From NCBI GenBank assembly GCA_002394385.1, contig DGTS01000008.1, positions 44,693 through 108,692 on the forward strand: a DNA stretch of 64,000 nt, given 5' to 3'. How positions within the stretch are numbered: position 1 is the first letter of the stretch; each line of letters starts with the position of its first letter. The notes beneath the pieces are model-generated. The model saw only the letters and a program-made list of their open reading frames with translations. It did not search any database and had not been told where the DNA came from. The stretch comes from Prevotella sp. UBA4330. Lineage in GTDB: Bacteria; Bacteroidota; Bacteroidia; Bacteroidales; Bacteroidaceae. This document shows, piece after piece, positions 44,524 to 53,084 of the stretch. The position numbers and the translations under genes are program-made.

Positions 44524-44725
44524 CACGCTACAATTCTCAACGAACTGTAGCGTGTAAAAAAAATATGTTTAACTAAAAATCCTTTCTGAATCAAAAGACA
44601 GCCTCACGGCTCCCTTTGTCATCCTTAACAATCATGAAAAACTTACCTTAAATTTAATAACTAAAAACCTAAATCTATTACTACTAACCTAAACAATCTA
44701 TTAACCTTTTGACGATGCAAAGGTA
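44524..44725 (-). ncRNA. Candidate small transcript with its own promoter and terminator (14-codon ORF)
   Basis: On the minus strand: TTG (44748-44746), 20 bases, TACCTTTG (44725-44718), then about 160-190 bases ending at a hairpin CACGCTACA/TGTAGCGTG (44524-44554) followed by a T-rich run. No long ORF lies between. A 14-codon ORF (ATG at 44635, stop at 44591; MIVKDDKGSREAVF) is possible. The promoter and terminator are good; whether the product is an RNA or a micro-peptide is open. Confidence 0.55.
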
Positions 44726-44882
44726 CGACGAATCTCAATATCACGCAACAAATGCTGTCTCTTTTTGCAACTTTTTGCTCTTTTCTTGACGTAAATCAAC
44801 ATACTGTGTGCGCAAACAGCGTCCAAAATACACTTTTTGTTTTGTTTTTACACAAATAAGGATTACCTTTGCCGAGACTAAG

Positions 44883-44949
44883 AAAAGTAAAAAGGTAAAA
44901 AAGTAAAAAGGTAAAAGGGTGAAAGGTAAAAAGCAAAAGGAAGGGTAGA
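44883..44949. repeat. AAAGGTAAAAAAGT repeat array before the first glycosyltransferase
   Basis: Reiterated GTAAAAAGGTAAAAAA-type words run up to the start codon at 44950. A second array of the same family follows this gene at 46187-46253. The G-rich end GGAAGGGTAGA could serve as its ribosome binding site. Confidence 0.8.
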
Positions 44950-46203
44950 ATGAGATACAAGGTTTTGATAGTGAGCACAAGTGATGTCAGCGGCGGCGCT
45001 TCGGTGGCTGCTGTCCGACTGGCAGAGGCACTCAACAACAACGGTGTTGAGGCGCGGATGCTGGTGCGCGAGCGTCTCACAGACAAGCCTTTCGTCGCGC
45101 AGATGGCAGGACGCTGGCAGCAGAAGTGGAACTTCTTGTGGGAGCGCCTGCGCATCTTCTTTTCAAACCTTTTCTCAAGGAAAAACCTGTTCACCGTCTC
45201 TATTGCCAACACCGGGCAGGACATCACGCACACACAGGCATTCCGCGATGCCGACATCATACATCTTCACTGGATTAATCAGGGCATGCTCTCGCTCGAC
45301 AATATACAAAGCATACTAAAGGGCGGCAAGCCCGTGGTGTGGACAATGCACGACATGTGGCAACTGACTGCCATCTGCCACTATGCCCATGAGTGCCGTC
45401 GCTTCACCGAGAGTTGCGGACGGTGCCCCTTCCTGCGCTTTCCGCATGAAGGCGACTTGTCCAGCAAGGTGTTCAAGAGGAAACAGTCGGTGCTGCGTGA
45501 CGCGCGAATACAGTTTGTTGCCGTCAGCAAATGGCTGCAAGGTGAGGCACAGGCGAGCAGCCTGCTTAAGGGGAGAGACATCTGCGTTGTGCCCAATGTG
45601 CTGTCGCTTGAGCGTTTCAGGTTGTTCCCGCGCGACGATTCACGCCGCCGTCTCGGCATCAAGGCGCGTTACGTGGTGATGTTCGGTGCCGGCCGCATTG
45701 ACAATCCCATCAAGGGATTCGGCTATCTCTGCAATGCCCTTCGGCACATCATCGACACGCAGAAGATGGCGAAGGACGACCTATGTCTGCTGCTTTTTGG
45801 CGGCATAAAAGACCGTGCGGTGCTCCAGCAGATACCTGTACCTTATATATATAATGGCTATGTGGAGGGCGACGACACCCTTTCGATGATGTATTCCGCC
45901 GCCAACTGCGTCGTCTCATCGTCGCTTTACGAAACCTTCGGGCAGACACTTATTGAGGCATTGGCATGTGGTTGCCTGCCCGTGACGTTTGATAACAGCG
46001 GACAGACGGACATTGTTCGGCACAAGGAGAACGGCTATCTCGCACGGTGGAAAGACTCCGAGAGTCTTGCCGAAGGCATCGTTTGGGCTGCCACAGGCAA
46101 CGACATCGACCGCGAAAGACTGCGCAGCGAGGTGCTCGACACCTATTCCGAGCGAGTTGTTGCCGGGCAATACATAGACATTTATGAAAAGGTAAAAGGG
46201 TAA
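44950..46203 (+). CDS. Glycosyltransferase family 4-like
   Basis: A GT-B retaining glycosyltransferase that probably adds a sugar to an envelope or capsular glycan. The 417-aa protein has the N-terminal donor/acceptor half with SGGASVAAVRLAEAL (residues about 14-28) and IIHLHWINQG. The C-terminal GT4 core has NPIKGFG, VSSSLYETFGQTLIEALACG (the E-x7-E motif) and PVTFDNSGQTDIV. The last codons (YEKVKG) and the stop are made of the AAAGGTAAAAGGG repeat that follows. It pairs with the next GT2 gene. Confidence 0.9.
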   Translation: MRYKVLIVSTSDVSGGASVAAVRLAEALNNNGVEARMLVRERLTDKPFVAQMAGRWQQKWNFLWERLRIFFSNLFSRKNLFTVSIANTGQDITHTQAFRDADIIHLHWINQGMLSLDNIQSILKGGKPVVWTMHDMWQLTAICHYAHECRRFTESCGRCPFLRFPHEGDLSSKVFKRKQSVLRDARIQFVAVSKWLQGEAQASSLLKGRDICVVPNVLSLERFRLFPRDDSRRRLGIKARYVVMFGAGRIDNPIKGFGYLCNALRHIIDTQKMAKDDLCLLLFGGIKDRAVLQQIPVPYIYNGYVEGDDTLSMMYSAANCVVSSSLYETFGQTLIEALACGCLPVTFDNSGQTDIVRHKENGYLARWKDSESLAEGIVWAATGNDIDRERLRSEVLDTYSERVVAGQYIDIYEKVKG

Positions 46204-46253
46204 AAAGGTAAAAAAGTAAAAGGGTAAAAAGGTAAAAAAGTAAAAAAAGAGAA
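46187..46253. repeat. AAAGGTAAAAAAGT repeat array between the two glycosyltransferases
   Basis: Same family as 44883-44949. It contains the stop codon of the upstream gene and runs up to the next start codon. Confidence 0.8.
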
Positions 46254-47042
46254 ATGATTACCTTCAGCGTAATAACCATAACATACAATGCGGAGGCGGT
46301 GCTTCAACGCACTCTTGACAGCACACTGAGCCAGACATGGCGCGGTGTGGAGCACATCATCGTTGACGGTGCGTCGAAAGACAATACCGTCAGCCTCGCG
46401 GAAGCATACCAACGACAGTCTGACGAAGCACAAAACGGACACCAAGTGAGCATCAAGTCGGAGCCCGACGGTGGTCTTTACGATGCTATGAACAAAGGAC
46501 TGGCGCGCGCCACAGGCACCTACGTCATCTTCATGAATGCCGGCGACACCTTTGCCTCGCCCCAGACACTCGCCGAGATCGTGGCTAAAGGCCGGCTCGA
46601 TGAGTTGGAGTCGGCACAAAAACCGCTGCCCGCTGTGCTCTATGGCGACACCGATATTTACGATGGCAATGGTGAATATCTCGGTCCGCGACATCTCTCC
46701 GTACCCGAACGTCTCTCGTGGCGCTCGTTCAAAAACGGCATGGTGGTGTGCCACCAGGCTTTCTATGCCCGCACGGACATCGCCCGACACACGCCGTTCG
46801 ACCTGAAGTACCGGTATTCTTCTGACGTTGACTGGTGCATAAACATAATGAAGGCTGCCGAGCGAAGGAGCCTCCCGATGGTCAATGTCCATCAGGTGGT
46901 CGCCCACTACCTGCGCGAAGGACAGACCACCCTGCATCACCGCGACTCCTTGAAGGAACGTTTCGCCGTGATGAAACAGCACTATGGTCTCCTCACAACA
47001 CTATTCCAGCACCTCAAGTTCGCTCTCCGCAACCTCCGTTAA
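46254..47042 (+). CDS. Glycosyltransferase family 2
   Basis: A GT-A inverting glycosyltransferase. The 262-aa protein opens with SVITITYNAEAVLQRTLDS and IIVDGASKDNT. It has DGGLYDAMNKGL and the metal-binding acidic motif GDT in MNAGDTFASP. It ends SSDVDWCINIM with C-terminal helices. Sequence resembles colanic-acid WcaE-like enzymes acting on exopolysaccharide. It follows the GT4 gene after the repeat array, and both probably serve the same glycan. No polymerase or flippase is nearby. Confidence 0.9.
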   Translation: MITFSVITITYNAEAVLQRTLDSTLSQTWRGVEHIIVDGASKDNTVSLAEAYQRQSDEAQNGHQVSIKSEPDGGLYDAMNKGLARATGTYVIFMNAGDTFASPQTLAEIVAKGRLDELESAQKPLPAVLYGDTDIYDGNGEYLGPRHLSVPERLSWRSFKNGMVVCHQAFYARTDIARHTPFDLKYRYSSDVDWCINIMKAAERRSLPMVNVHQVVAHYLREGQTTLHHRDSLKERFAVMKQHYGLLTTLFQHLKFALRNLR

Positions 47043-48069
47043 TTATCTTTTATCCGCGAATTACCGCTAATGGGACGATAATTAATGCAAATTAAAGGAC
47101 AAGAATAATGACTGGAATGGGTATGATATATCGTAAAATGTTTCAGATATGCACTAATATTTACGTTCCATTTACGACAGTTTGCGTTTAGAAGTATCGC
47201 CTTGTAAATAATGCATTAAAGAATGTATACCGATAATGCATTTTTTCTGACTAAAAAGCGAAAATCAATATCACAATATCACATTCGTTGTAACGTTTTG
47301 GAACACAGGGAATTGCGTGTGATATTGCAATGTCACACAATATCACACTATTTCATGCAAGCAGAAATGACTTCTAGTGGTGCCACTTGTGCCTTTTGGG
47401 GAAGTGATTAGGGTCTAATCACTCTCTCACTTGTGCCTCCTGACCTCCTCACTTGTATATACCTGACCTCCTCAGGAGATACACCTGACATGCTCAGGAG
47501 TATCTCCTGACAGCGGCATCAGATGTTATTCGCTTTTTAGTGGTGTTGAGTTACTGACCCTACCCCTAACCCCTCCCCTACATGGGCGGGGAAAGTGATA
47601 GTCGGAGAGATTAGAGTGGAGAGTTTAGAGATTAGGCTTTTATATTAATACTACATCTTAATATGTTGTGTTTTAATAATATACAAAAGTTATAAATGCT
47701 ATATGGTAACAAATAGGTAACAATACTAAAACGTTTTTATAACTGCGTTTCATTATATAGCCTCTCTTGTAATGTAGTTATAGGACAAGAGGATTCAACA
47801 ACGCTTTATAATTCAATGTCAACGAAAAGAGAAATGGAACGTGCAATCATTTTAATGAAATTGTGGCTATGAACAAATGTTGTCATATACGAATAGTTTA
47901 AAAAACCGAATTAGATTATTAAATTAGCCCTATAATACACAAGTAGTTACATTGAAAAATACATTTTTTTGAAGCATTATTATACAAAATCTTGCCCAAT
48001 CCGAATTACAGTTGTACCTTTGCACAGCGAAACAGCTCGAAAGTTGTTTCACTAAAAATATAGAATACG
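47043..48069. other. Long AT-rich intergenic region at the left edge of the accessory island
   Basis: No supported ORF in about 1 kb. Visible structure: ATATCACAATATCACA and TCACACAATATCACAC words at about 47270-47350; three imperfect 22-23-base units of ACCTGACnnnCTCAGGAG(A)TA type at 47436-47515, each partly palindromic; a TACCCCTAACCCCTCCCC/GGGCGGGG element at about 47568-47592 related to the GC-rich palindromes; then AT-rich sequence. A promoter for the next remnant lies at the end (47992-48022). Confidence 0.6.
47992..48050 (+). promoter_or_regulatory. Promoter followed at once by a 9-bp hairpin
   Basis: TTG (47992-47994), 20-base spacer, TACCTTTG (48015-48022). GAAACAGCT (48029-48037) pairs with AGTTGTTTC (48042-48050) around the loop CGAA, so the hairpin would be the 5' end of the RNA. 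It precedes a broken ORF. Confidence 0.6.
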
Positions 48070-48254
48070 ATGAGTACGATAGAAGAATTGCAGAAACTCT
48101 GTAAGACGCCCTTGATTTCTTCTCATGGAAACGCACGGGCAACAAGGTACCATTGGGTATGATTCCCCTCTCCTGGTTTTTCTATATATCTGCACATACG
48201 TTCATCCGTAAAGCCCCCAGCAACCAATGGGCAAATATAATGAAACAGATATGA
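48070..48254 (+). pseudogene. Frameshifted remnant of a short unidentified gene
   Basis: The ATG at 48070 starts MSTIEELQKLCKTP and then runs to a stop at 48162. Another frame, open from 48105, reads LDFFSWKRTGNKVPL and GMIPLSWFFYISAH and continues to a stop at 48252-48254. Together they look like one small gene broken by a single indel near 48105-48115. Promoter and leader hairpin remain. Product not recognised. Confidence 0.5.
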
Positions 48255-48343
48255 CAGAAGCCGGAATCCCATGAAGTATATCAATATTCAAAAAAGAAAA
48301 TAAATACTGTTTTGAGAAAGTTATCACAGAACTTTAAATACAA

Positions 48344-49264
48344 ATGATCAGCAAAACATATTACAGATACATTTGGCTTCTCAACACGTTGCTGAATAGT
48401 TGTCCTCTATCGATTGAAGAGATAAATAAGCTGTGGGAGGATTGTCCACTTAGCAATGGGCCTATACCACTACGCACTTTCCATGAGCAGAGAAAGGGAA
48501 TCAAGGAAATGTTCGGTGTGGAGATAGTATGCGACCGTTCACATGGTAATGTATATTATGTCAAGAACCCAGAGGTGCTGGAGAAACAGAAGGTCGCTAA
48601 ATGGCTGCTGCACAAGTATAGCATTCCTCAGGAGTTTGCGACTTTCAATAGCATGAAGGACAGAATCTTATTGGAAGAGATTCCATTAGGAACATCTTTC
48701 CTTGATGACATCATCGAAGCCATGCAGAAGAATGTTGAACTGCAGGTTGACTACCAACGATATGAAAACGATCAAGAAGAATATAATCTGCAGGAGTTTC
48801 ATATCCAACCATACGCTTTGAAAGTCTTCAATCGTCGATGGTATCTGCTTGGGTATATAAAAGAAAAGCATGATTTGCGTACCATCGCCCTCGACCGCAT
48901 TCTTGACTTGAAAATCCTTTCGACCAGTTTCACCTTGCCTGAAGACTTTGATGCTCAAAAGTACTTTTCTAATGTTGTTGGCATCTTTGTGAATAAAGAT
49001 TTACCCATTACAAAAGTCAAAATCCGCGCCTACGGCATTCAGGCAGAATACCTTCGCTCTACTCCGCTCCATAAAAGTCAATCCGAAGGTCGCTCCAAAT
49101 ATCGTGAGTTTGCAGAATTCACCTATAGACTGTGCATAACACCAGAGTTGGTCAGTCAGTTGCTGGCAATGGGAGATAAAGTTGAGGTGTTGGAGCCAGC
49201 AACACTTAGAGAGATAATAAAAGAGCAATTACAATCAATATTAAATAGATATGGAAAAGAGTAA
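48344..49264 (+). CDS. WYL-domain transcriptional regulator
   Basis: A 306-aa regulator. Residues 1-80 contain a winged-helix-like N-terminus (YRYIWLLNTLL, SIEEINKLW, PLRTFHEQRKGIKEMFGV). Residues about 135-215 are the WYL domain, with the family signature in HIQPYALKVFNRRWYLLGY and RTIALDRI. A WCX-like C-terminal domain follows. WYL proteins bind nucleic acids and often control phage-defence or DNA-damage genes. It overlaps the next nuclease gene by 14 bases, which makes that gene its most likely target or partner. Confidence 0.88.
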   Translation: MISKTYYRYIWLLNTLLNSCPLSIEEINKLWEDCPLSNGPIPLRTFHEQRKGIKEMFGVEIVCDRSHGNVYYVKNPEVLEKQKVAKWLLHKYSIPQEFATFNSMKDRILLEEIPLGTSFLDDIIEAMQKNVELQVDYQRYENDQEEYNLQEFHIQPYALKVFNRRWYLLGYIKEKHDLRTIALDRILDLKILSTSFTLPEDFDAQKYFSNVVGIFVNKDLPITKVKIRAYGIQAEYLRSTPLHKSQSEGRSKYREFAEFTYRLCITPELVSQLLAMGDKVEVLEPATLREIIKEQLQSILNRYGKE

Positions 49265-50123
49265 TATGTCTTATACAAAATTTAAGGAGAAAGTTTTAGA
49301 CAAACTTGCGGATTATAAAAAAAATGTGTTGAAAATTGAAGAAAATGGCATTTTTCGTTATAGAGGAAAAACACCCCCCAAAAAGCATATATTGCCTATA
49401 CCCTCTGGAAAAAGCAGACAGGACATAGTGAAGGAATACAATGTTTTGAAATGCTTGAAAAGTGAGGACTTTCTCATAGAAAAGGAATTACATCGTTATG
49501 CTCATCATCTAAATTCTTCACAACTTATGTGCTATAATTTCTTTAGGCCGTATATTATAAAAGAAGGAAACAAGACCTGCCCCAACGATGCCTTAATAGA
49601 CTTGCTCAGTAAGTATATAGCCATTAATAAATGTGATGATGCAGAGTGTCAATTTGAATATGTACAAGGTGGCGAGTACGAGGGAGAAGGCACAAACTTT
49701 GATTTCTATTTGAAGTCAGGTGGAACTGAGGTGTTCTTCGAAATAAAATATACAGAAGCAGGATTTGGCAAATGCGAAAATGATGATAGACATAAGGATA
49801 AGTTTGCACGTATCTATAATGGATTGATTAAAAAATGTCCAGCTATAAAAGACTCAATAACATTTAACGATGAGTTTCGCAAAAACTACCAATTGTTCCG
49901 CAATTCAATTCGTGCCACGGGCAAGAACAAATATGTTATCTTCATATATGATGAAAACAACCGATATTGCAAAGATCAATTGGATGAGTTCCTTAAGAAA
50001 TACATTACAGATGATTATAAGAATATGAATATAATAGGAATTACATGGCAAGATTTGGCACATAAATTAAAATCACCCCATAGGGAAGAATTCATAGATA
50101 AATACCTAAGCTATCCAAAATAA
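49251..50123 (+). CDS. PGN_0703-type putative restriction endonuclease
   Basis: A 290-aa probable DNA nuclease. The PD-(D/E)XK core is clear: Asp151 in TNFDFYL, then Glu164 and Lys166 in FFEIKYTE, preceded by EGEG and followed by a HKDKF helix. This resembles the PGN_0703 family annotated as putative restriction endonucleases in Bacteroidetes. No methyltransferase is nearby, so self-protection, if any, works otherwise. The start is 49251 (overlapping the WYL gene) or 49266 (MSYTKFKEK). A repeated terminator-like cassette follows the stop. Confidence 0.8.
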   Translation: MEKSNMSYTKFKEKVLDKLADYKKNVLKIEENGIFRYRGKTPPKKHILPIPSGKSRQDIVKEYNVLKCLKSEDFLIEKELHRYAHHLNSSQLMCYNFFRPYIIKEGNKTCPNDALIDLLSKYIAINKCDDAECQFEYVQGGEYEGEGTNFDFYLKSGGTEVFFEIKYTEAGFGKCENDDRHKDKFARIYNGLIKKCPAIKDSITFNDEFRKNYQLFRNSIRATGKNKYVIFIYDENNRYCKDQLDEFLKKYITDDYKNMNIIGITWQDLAHKLKSPHREEFIDKYLSYPK

Positions 50124-50139
50124 ATGTAATTATCGGCCT

Positions 50140-50206
50140 CCCTTCTGCGGTGTTTTTGCACAACAAACAGCAAAAACGCCGTTTTTTTGACTTTTCATTC
50201 GTATAA
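50140..50206 (+). terminator. Terminator-like cassette, copy 1
   Basis: Contains CTGCGGTGTTTTTGC, a loop and GCAAAAACGCCG followed by seven Ts and TTTTCATTCGTATAA. A near-identical copy lies at 52425-52493. The stem GCGT/GTGTTTTTGC with GCAAAAACGC plus the T run is a good intrinsic terminator; the conserved 3' tail may carry promoter or recombination information. Confidence 0.75.
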
Positions 50207-50235
50207 TATAATAAAAGGGTATTATATTTTATCAC

Positions 50236-52092
50236 ATGAGTAAAAGCAAAATAGCAACATTGGATGCCAGCCTAAACAAAGAAGCTGAAATCTACAAGGA
50301 GTTAAAAAAACAGCAAGATTGGTGGCAAAGACTTCTATCAATCAAAGGTGTATATGTGGAAATACGCAAGGATGATATTGTGGATATCTATTATGAAGGT
50401 GGGAGAATGGCTGAACTTAGATGCAAAAGCAATAATTTAACAGCAACTTGTCACCCCAAGTATATTGGGATGGATGTTCCAACAGGCTCCGATCCCAAAT
50501 ATGTTGATTGTTTAGAGGTTCTAAAGAATAATCCGTTCTTCATAATCAAAAACATTCAAGCTAACTATTCCCAAAAGGATGGGAAGGATGAAGAAGATAT
50601 TAGCGAGAAGAAGATTCAGGGCGACATGATATGCAGGCAAAATCCAATATTCCTTGATTCAGAATTTGCTCATCGTTATGAGATTGGAAAACGACAGACA
50701 ATTCGTTTTGACCTCGTTACGATTAAGAGCAATCAACTAATCTTTATTGAGCTAAAACGCATAAAAGACAATCGAATGCTCAATAAGGAAGATGACGAGC
50801 CCGAAATACTCAAGCAGATGGAAAAATATCAAAAGTTCATCAAGGTCAATAAAGACAAATTACTTGATTATTATAAAACATTATATGAGATAAAGAGTTC
50901 ATTAAAATTGCCTGTTCCAGAATGTGAAATTGAAAAACTTTTTGTTTGTGAGGTTCCACATCTTATTATAGTAGATACATACAAAAGCCTTGGAGGGAGA
51001 AGAAAAGCCCGCATAGCGCGAATGAAAGAGATACTTGACAAAGCTTCATTTTCCTATACAATCGAAAAGTTGATTACATATGAAATGAAGCAACAAAAAC
51101 AACAAGAATTATTCCGCAAGAGCATTACAAACAAAGGCTTTAAATATATTCTTGATGATAGCGAAAGGGACAGGAATTTATATAACTGGCAAGATAAAGA
51201 CTCTGTGCAGAGGGTTAAAGAATATTTTAAGGATAATAAGATAAAATGGTGGAATTGTTATTTCGATGCGCCAAAAGGACAGAAGCCAGATGGATTGAAT
51301 ATTACCCGTCACCTTGTTTCGTCACAGTTAGCTTGTATCAATCACCTTTTCTTCATCAAGCATGATAAGGAAGCTGTGCTGTCAATTATCAATGGCGTCA
51401 AAGATATGCCCGTGAAATTCAAGGATGTTTTGAGTATTCCTTGCGACAAAGGCTCTGATAATTATATCGCCTTTGAAGTGGTTGCAAGTAAGGATTATCT
51501 TCACGAGAAAGATTTAAGACGTGGAGAGTTCTGTACATCTGTTGATGCCTTTGTATATGCACTTGATGAAAACAACGAGCGTTGGCTTATCCCCATTGAG
51601 TGGAAATACACAGAAACATACAAAAGAGACGATAAATCAATCGAGGCGGACCCCAAGAAAGAACCTGGCAACGAATCAAAGGGTAAAACACGATTGTCCC
51701 GTTACTGTAACACAAAGGGGGATAATCTGATAGGAAACAGCAAACAACTAAAAAGTCTCCCAGATTACAAACACAGCATCTACTTTCAAGAACCTTTTTA
51801 CCAGTTAATGCGTCAGACACTATGGGCAGAATGTATTTGCAATAATAAAGAAGAGAAGATGCTTCCTGCTGAGCATTTCGTACATATCCATGTATGTCCT
51901 AAAGAGAATAAAGAACTATTGGATAAATGGTATGCAGAAGTAACTAATAAGCCATCTATGGAAGAGGCCTGGAGAGAAATGCTATCTGACCAATCATTGT
52001 ATCATCTGGTTGATCCAAAGGAACTTCTGCGACCCATAGCCAAGTCGTATCCAGAACTCTATAATTACTTACAAGAGAGATATTGGCAATGA
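50236..52092 (+). CDS. Large protein with two PD-(D/E)XK nuclease cores
   Basis: A 618-aa protein of unproven function. Core 1: Asp159 (IRFDLVTI), Glu172 and Lys174 (FIELKRI). Core 2: Asp437 (SVDAFVYA), Glu455 and Lys457 (PIEWKYTE), followed by RLSRYC and EPFYQLMRQTLWAE, which are marks of PGN_0703-type nucleases. Both cores keep their acidic residues, so two active sites are possible. The region between (about 200-400) is Lys-rich and unassigned. Codon use is AT-rich like its neighbours. It overlaps the next frame by 4 bases (ATGA). Confidence 0.75.
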   Translation: MSKSKIATLDASLNKEAEIYKELKKQQDWWQRLLSIKGVYVEIRKDDIVDIYYEGGRMAELRCKSNNLTATCHPKYIGMDVPTGSDPKYVDCLEVLKNNPFFIIKNIQANYSQKDGKDEEDISEKKIQGDMICRQNPIFLDSEFAHRYEIGKRQTIRFDLVTIKSNQLIFIELKRIKDNRMLNKEDDEPEILKQMEKYQKFIKVNKDKLLDYYKTLYEIKSSLKLPVPECEIEKLFVCEVPHLIIVDTYKSLGGRRKARIARMKEILDKASFSYTIEKLITYEMKQQKQQELFRKSITNKGFKYILDDSERDRNLYNWQDKDSVQRVKEYFKDNKIKWWNCYFDAPKGQKPDGLNITRHLVSSQLACINHLFFIKHDKEAVLSIINGVKDMPVKFKDVLSIPCDKGSDNYIAFEVVASKDYLHEKDLRRGEFCTSVDAFVYALDENNERWLIPIEWKYTETYKRDDKSIEADPKKEPGNESKGKTRLSRYCNTKGDNLIGNSKQLKSLPDYKHSIYFQEPFYQLMRQTLWAECICNNKEEKMLPAEHFVHIHVCPKENKELLDKWYAEVTNKPSMEEAWREMLSDQSLYHLVDPKELLRPIAKSYPELYNYLQERYWQ

Positions 52093-52352
52093 GAATACTA
52101 CATATTTCTGATACTCATAGCAAGCATCGCGAGTTGCCCCCTTTGCCAAACGCAGATGTCATCATTCACTCTGGCGATTTTACCTTTGCTGGTAGTGAGA
52201 ATGAAGCATACGATTTCATCAATTGGTTTTGTGATTTACCTTTCCAACATAAGATATTTATTGCTGGCAATCATGATCTGTGTATGTATGTAGAATCTTT
52301 CGCTTGTTTAGAGTACCTACTTATCATTTTTCGACTTCAAACAGGTAGATAA
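52089..52352 (+). pseudogene. Truncated calcineurin-like metallophosphoesterase
   Basis: The ATG at 52089 overlaps the nuclease stop by 4 bases. Residues 1-72 match the start of a calcineurin-like phosphoesterase: RILHISDTHSKH, VIIHSGDFTF and FIAGNHDL, covering the first metal motifs. The frame then runs into unrelated sequence and stops at 87 aa, where family members need about 200 or more, so the C-terminal His motifs are missing. Another frame just after (52324-52380) reads SFFDFKQVDKNDHINALK, which looks like the C-terminus of a different gene. A deletion junction is likely. Confidence 0.75.
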
Positions 52353-52424
52353 GAATGACCACATCAACGCACTGAAATGATAACGACTTTTTGCAGTAAT
52401 TAGAAAATAGCATAAATTTCCATT

Positions 52425-52493
52425 CCCATTCTGCGGCGTTTTTGCACATCAACAGGCAAAAACGCCTTTTTTTGTGCCTTTTCATTCGTATAA
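52425..52493 (+). terminator. Terminator-like cassette, copy 2
   Basis: GGCGTTTTTGC pairs with GCAAAAACGCC, followed by seven Ts and TTTTCATTCGTATAA. It matches the copy at 50140-50206 over its full length with few changes, so the island carries the same punctuation element twice. Confidence 0.8.
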
Positions 52494-52544
52494 AGATACA
52501 TATATATGGGGGGCTATTCCTCTTAACAATCAGTAATTAGAATT

Positions 52545-53045
52545 ATGAGTAAGAACAAAGATCAGAAGCGCAAAGCGCAATTGGCTGTACGAGCAAAGAA
52601 TGAATCATTCCGCTTTCAAGTGGAATTCACAAGAAAACAAAAAGGTATCAACATCATAGGGATGGAACAGAATTTGACCGCTGAACTGGATGCCATTTGT
52701 CAAAACGGCCTTACAGATGCCTTGCTCGACTTGGCGAAGATAGTAGAGGGAATACGGAAGGAACTGGGCTTCGAGCAGGAGGTTGACAAGTGCTCCCTGA
52801 ATGGTTCCCTCGTACCATTTATACTCGGCATCACTGCGACTCAACCGGACAGCACCACCTATGTTCCTGGCATATTCACGGAACACCAGCCTCTACAAGT
52901 GACTATCGCATTTGACAACGAAATTAGGAACCAGGCAGTTAACTGGATGAAAGCAAATGGATATGAGATTTCTTCATACCTTGGTCAACCCCTACTTAAA
53001 CTGAAGAATGTAAGAATAGCTATTAAAAGAGTGCTCAAGTCATAA
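52545..53045 (+). CDS. Small protein with distant DnaE (Pol III alpha) palm-like sequence
   Basis: A 166-aa protein I cannot name with certainty. The N-terminus is basic (KDQKRKAQLAVRAKN). Residues about 82-160 follow the order of the bacterial replicase palm entry: GSLVPFILGIT..P (compare GSLVAY-LxITDxxP in DnaE), then QVTIAFDNEIRNQAVNWM (compare DFDVDF..RDQVIEHV) and a final K..R.AIKRVL. The two catalytic Asp of DxD are absent, so it would not polymerise DNA. It may be a structural or decoy derivative or a fragment. It precedes the sigma-factor gene by 39 bases. Confidence 0.5.
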   Translation: MSKNKDQKRKAQLAVRAKNESFRFQVEFTRKQKGINIIGMEQNLTAELDAICQNGLTDALLDLAKIVEGIRKELGFEQEVDKCSLNGSLVPFILGITATQPDSTTYVPGIFTEHQPLQVTIAFDNEIRNQAVNWMKANGYEISSYLGQPLLKLKNVRIAIKRVLKS

Positions 53046-53084
53046 AGTTATTTCATCTTCTGAATAAACAAAAAACAGCAACGA

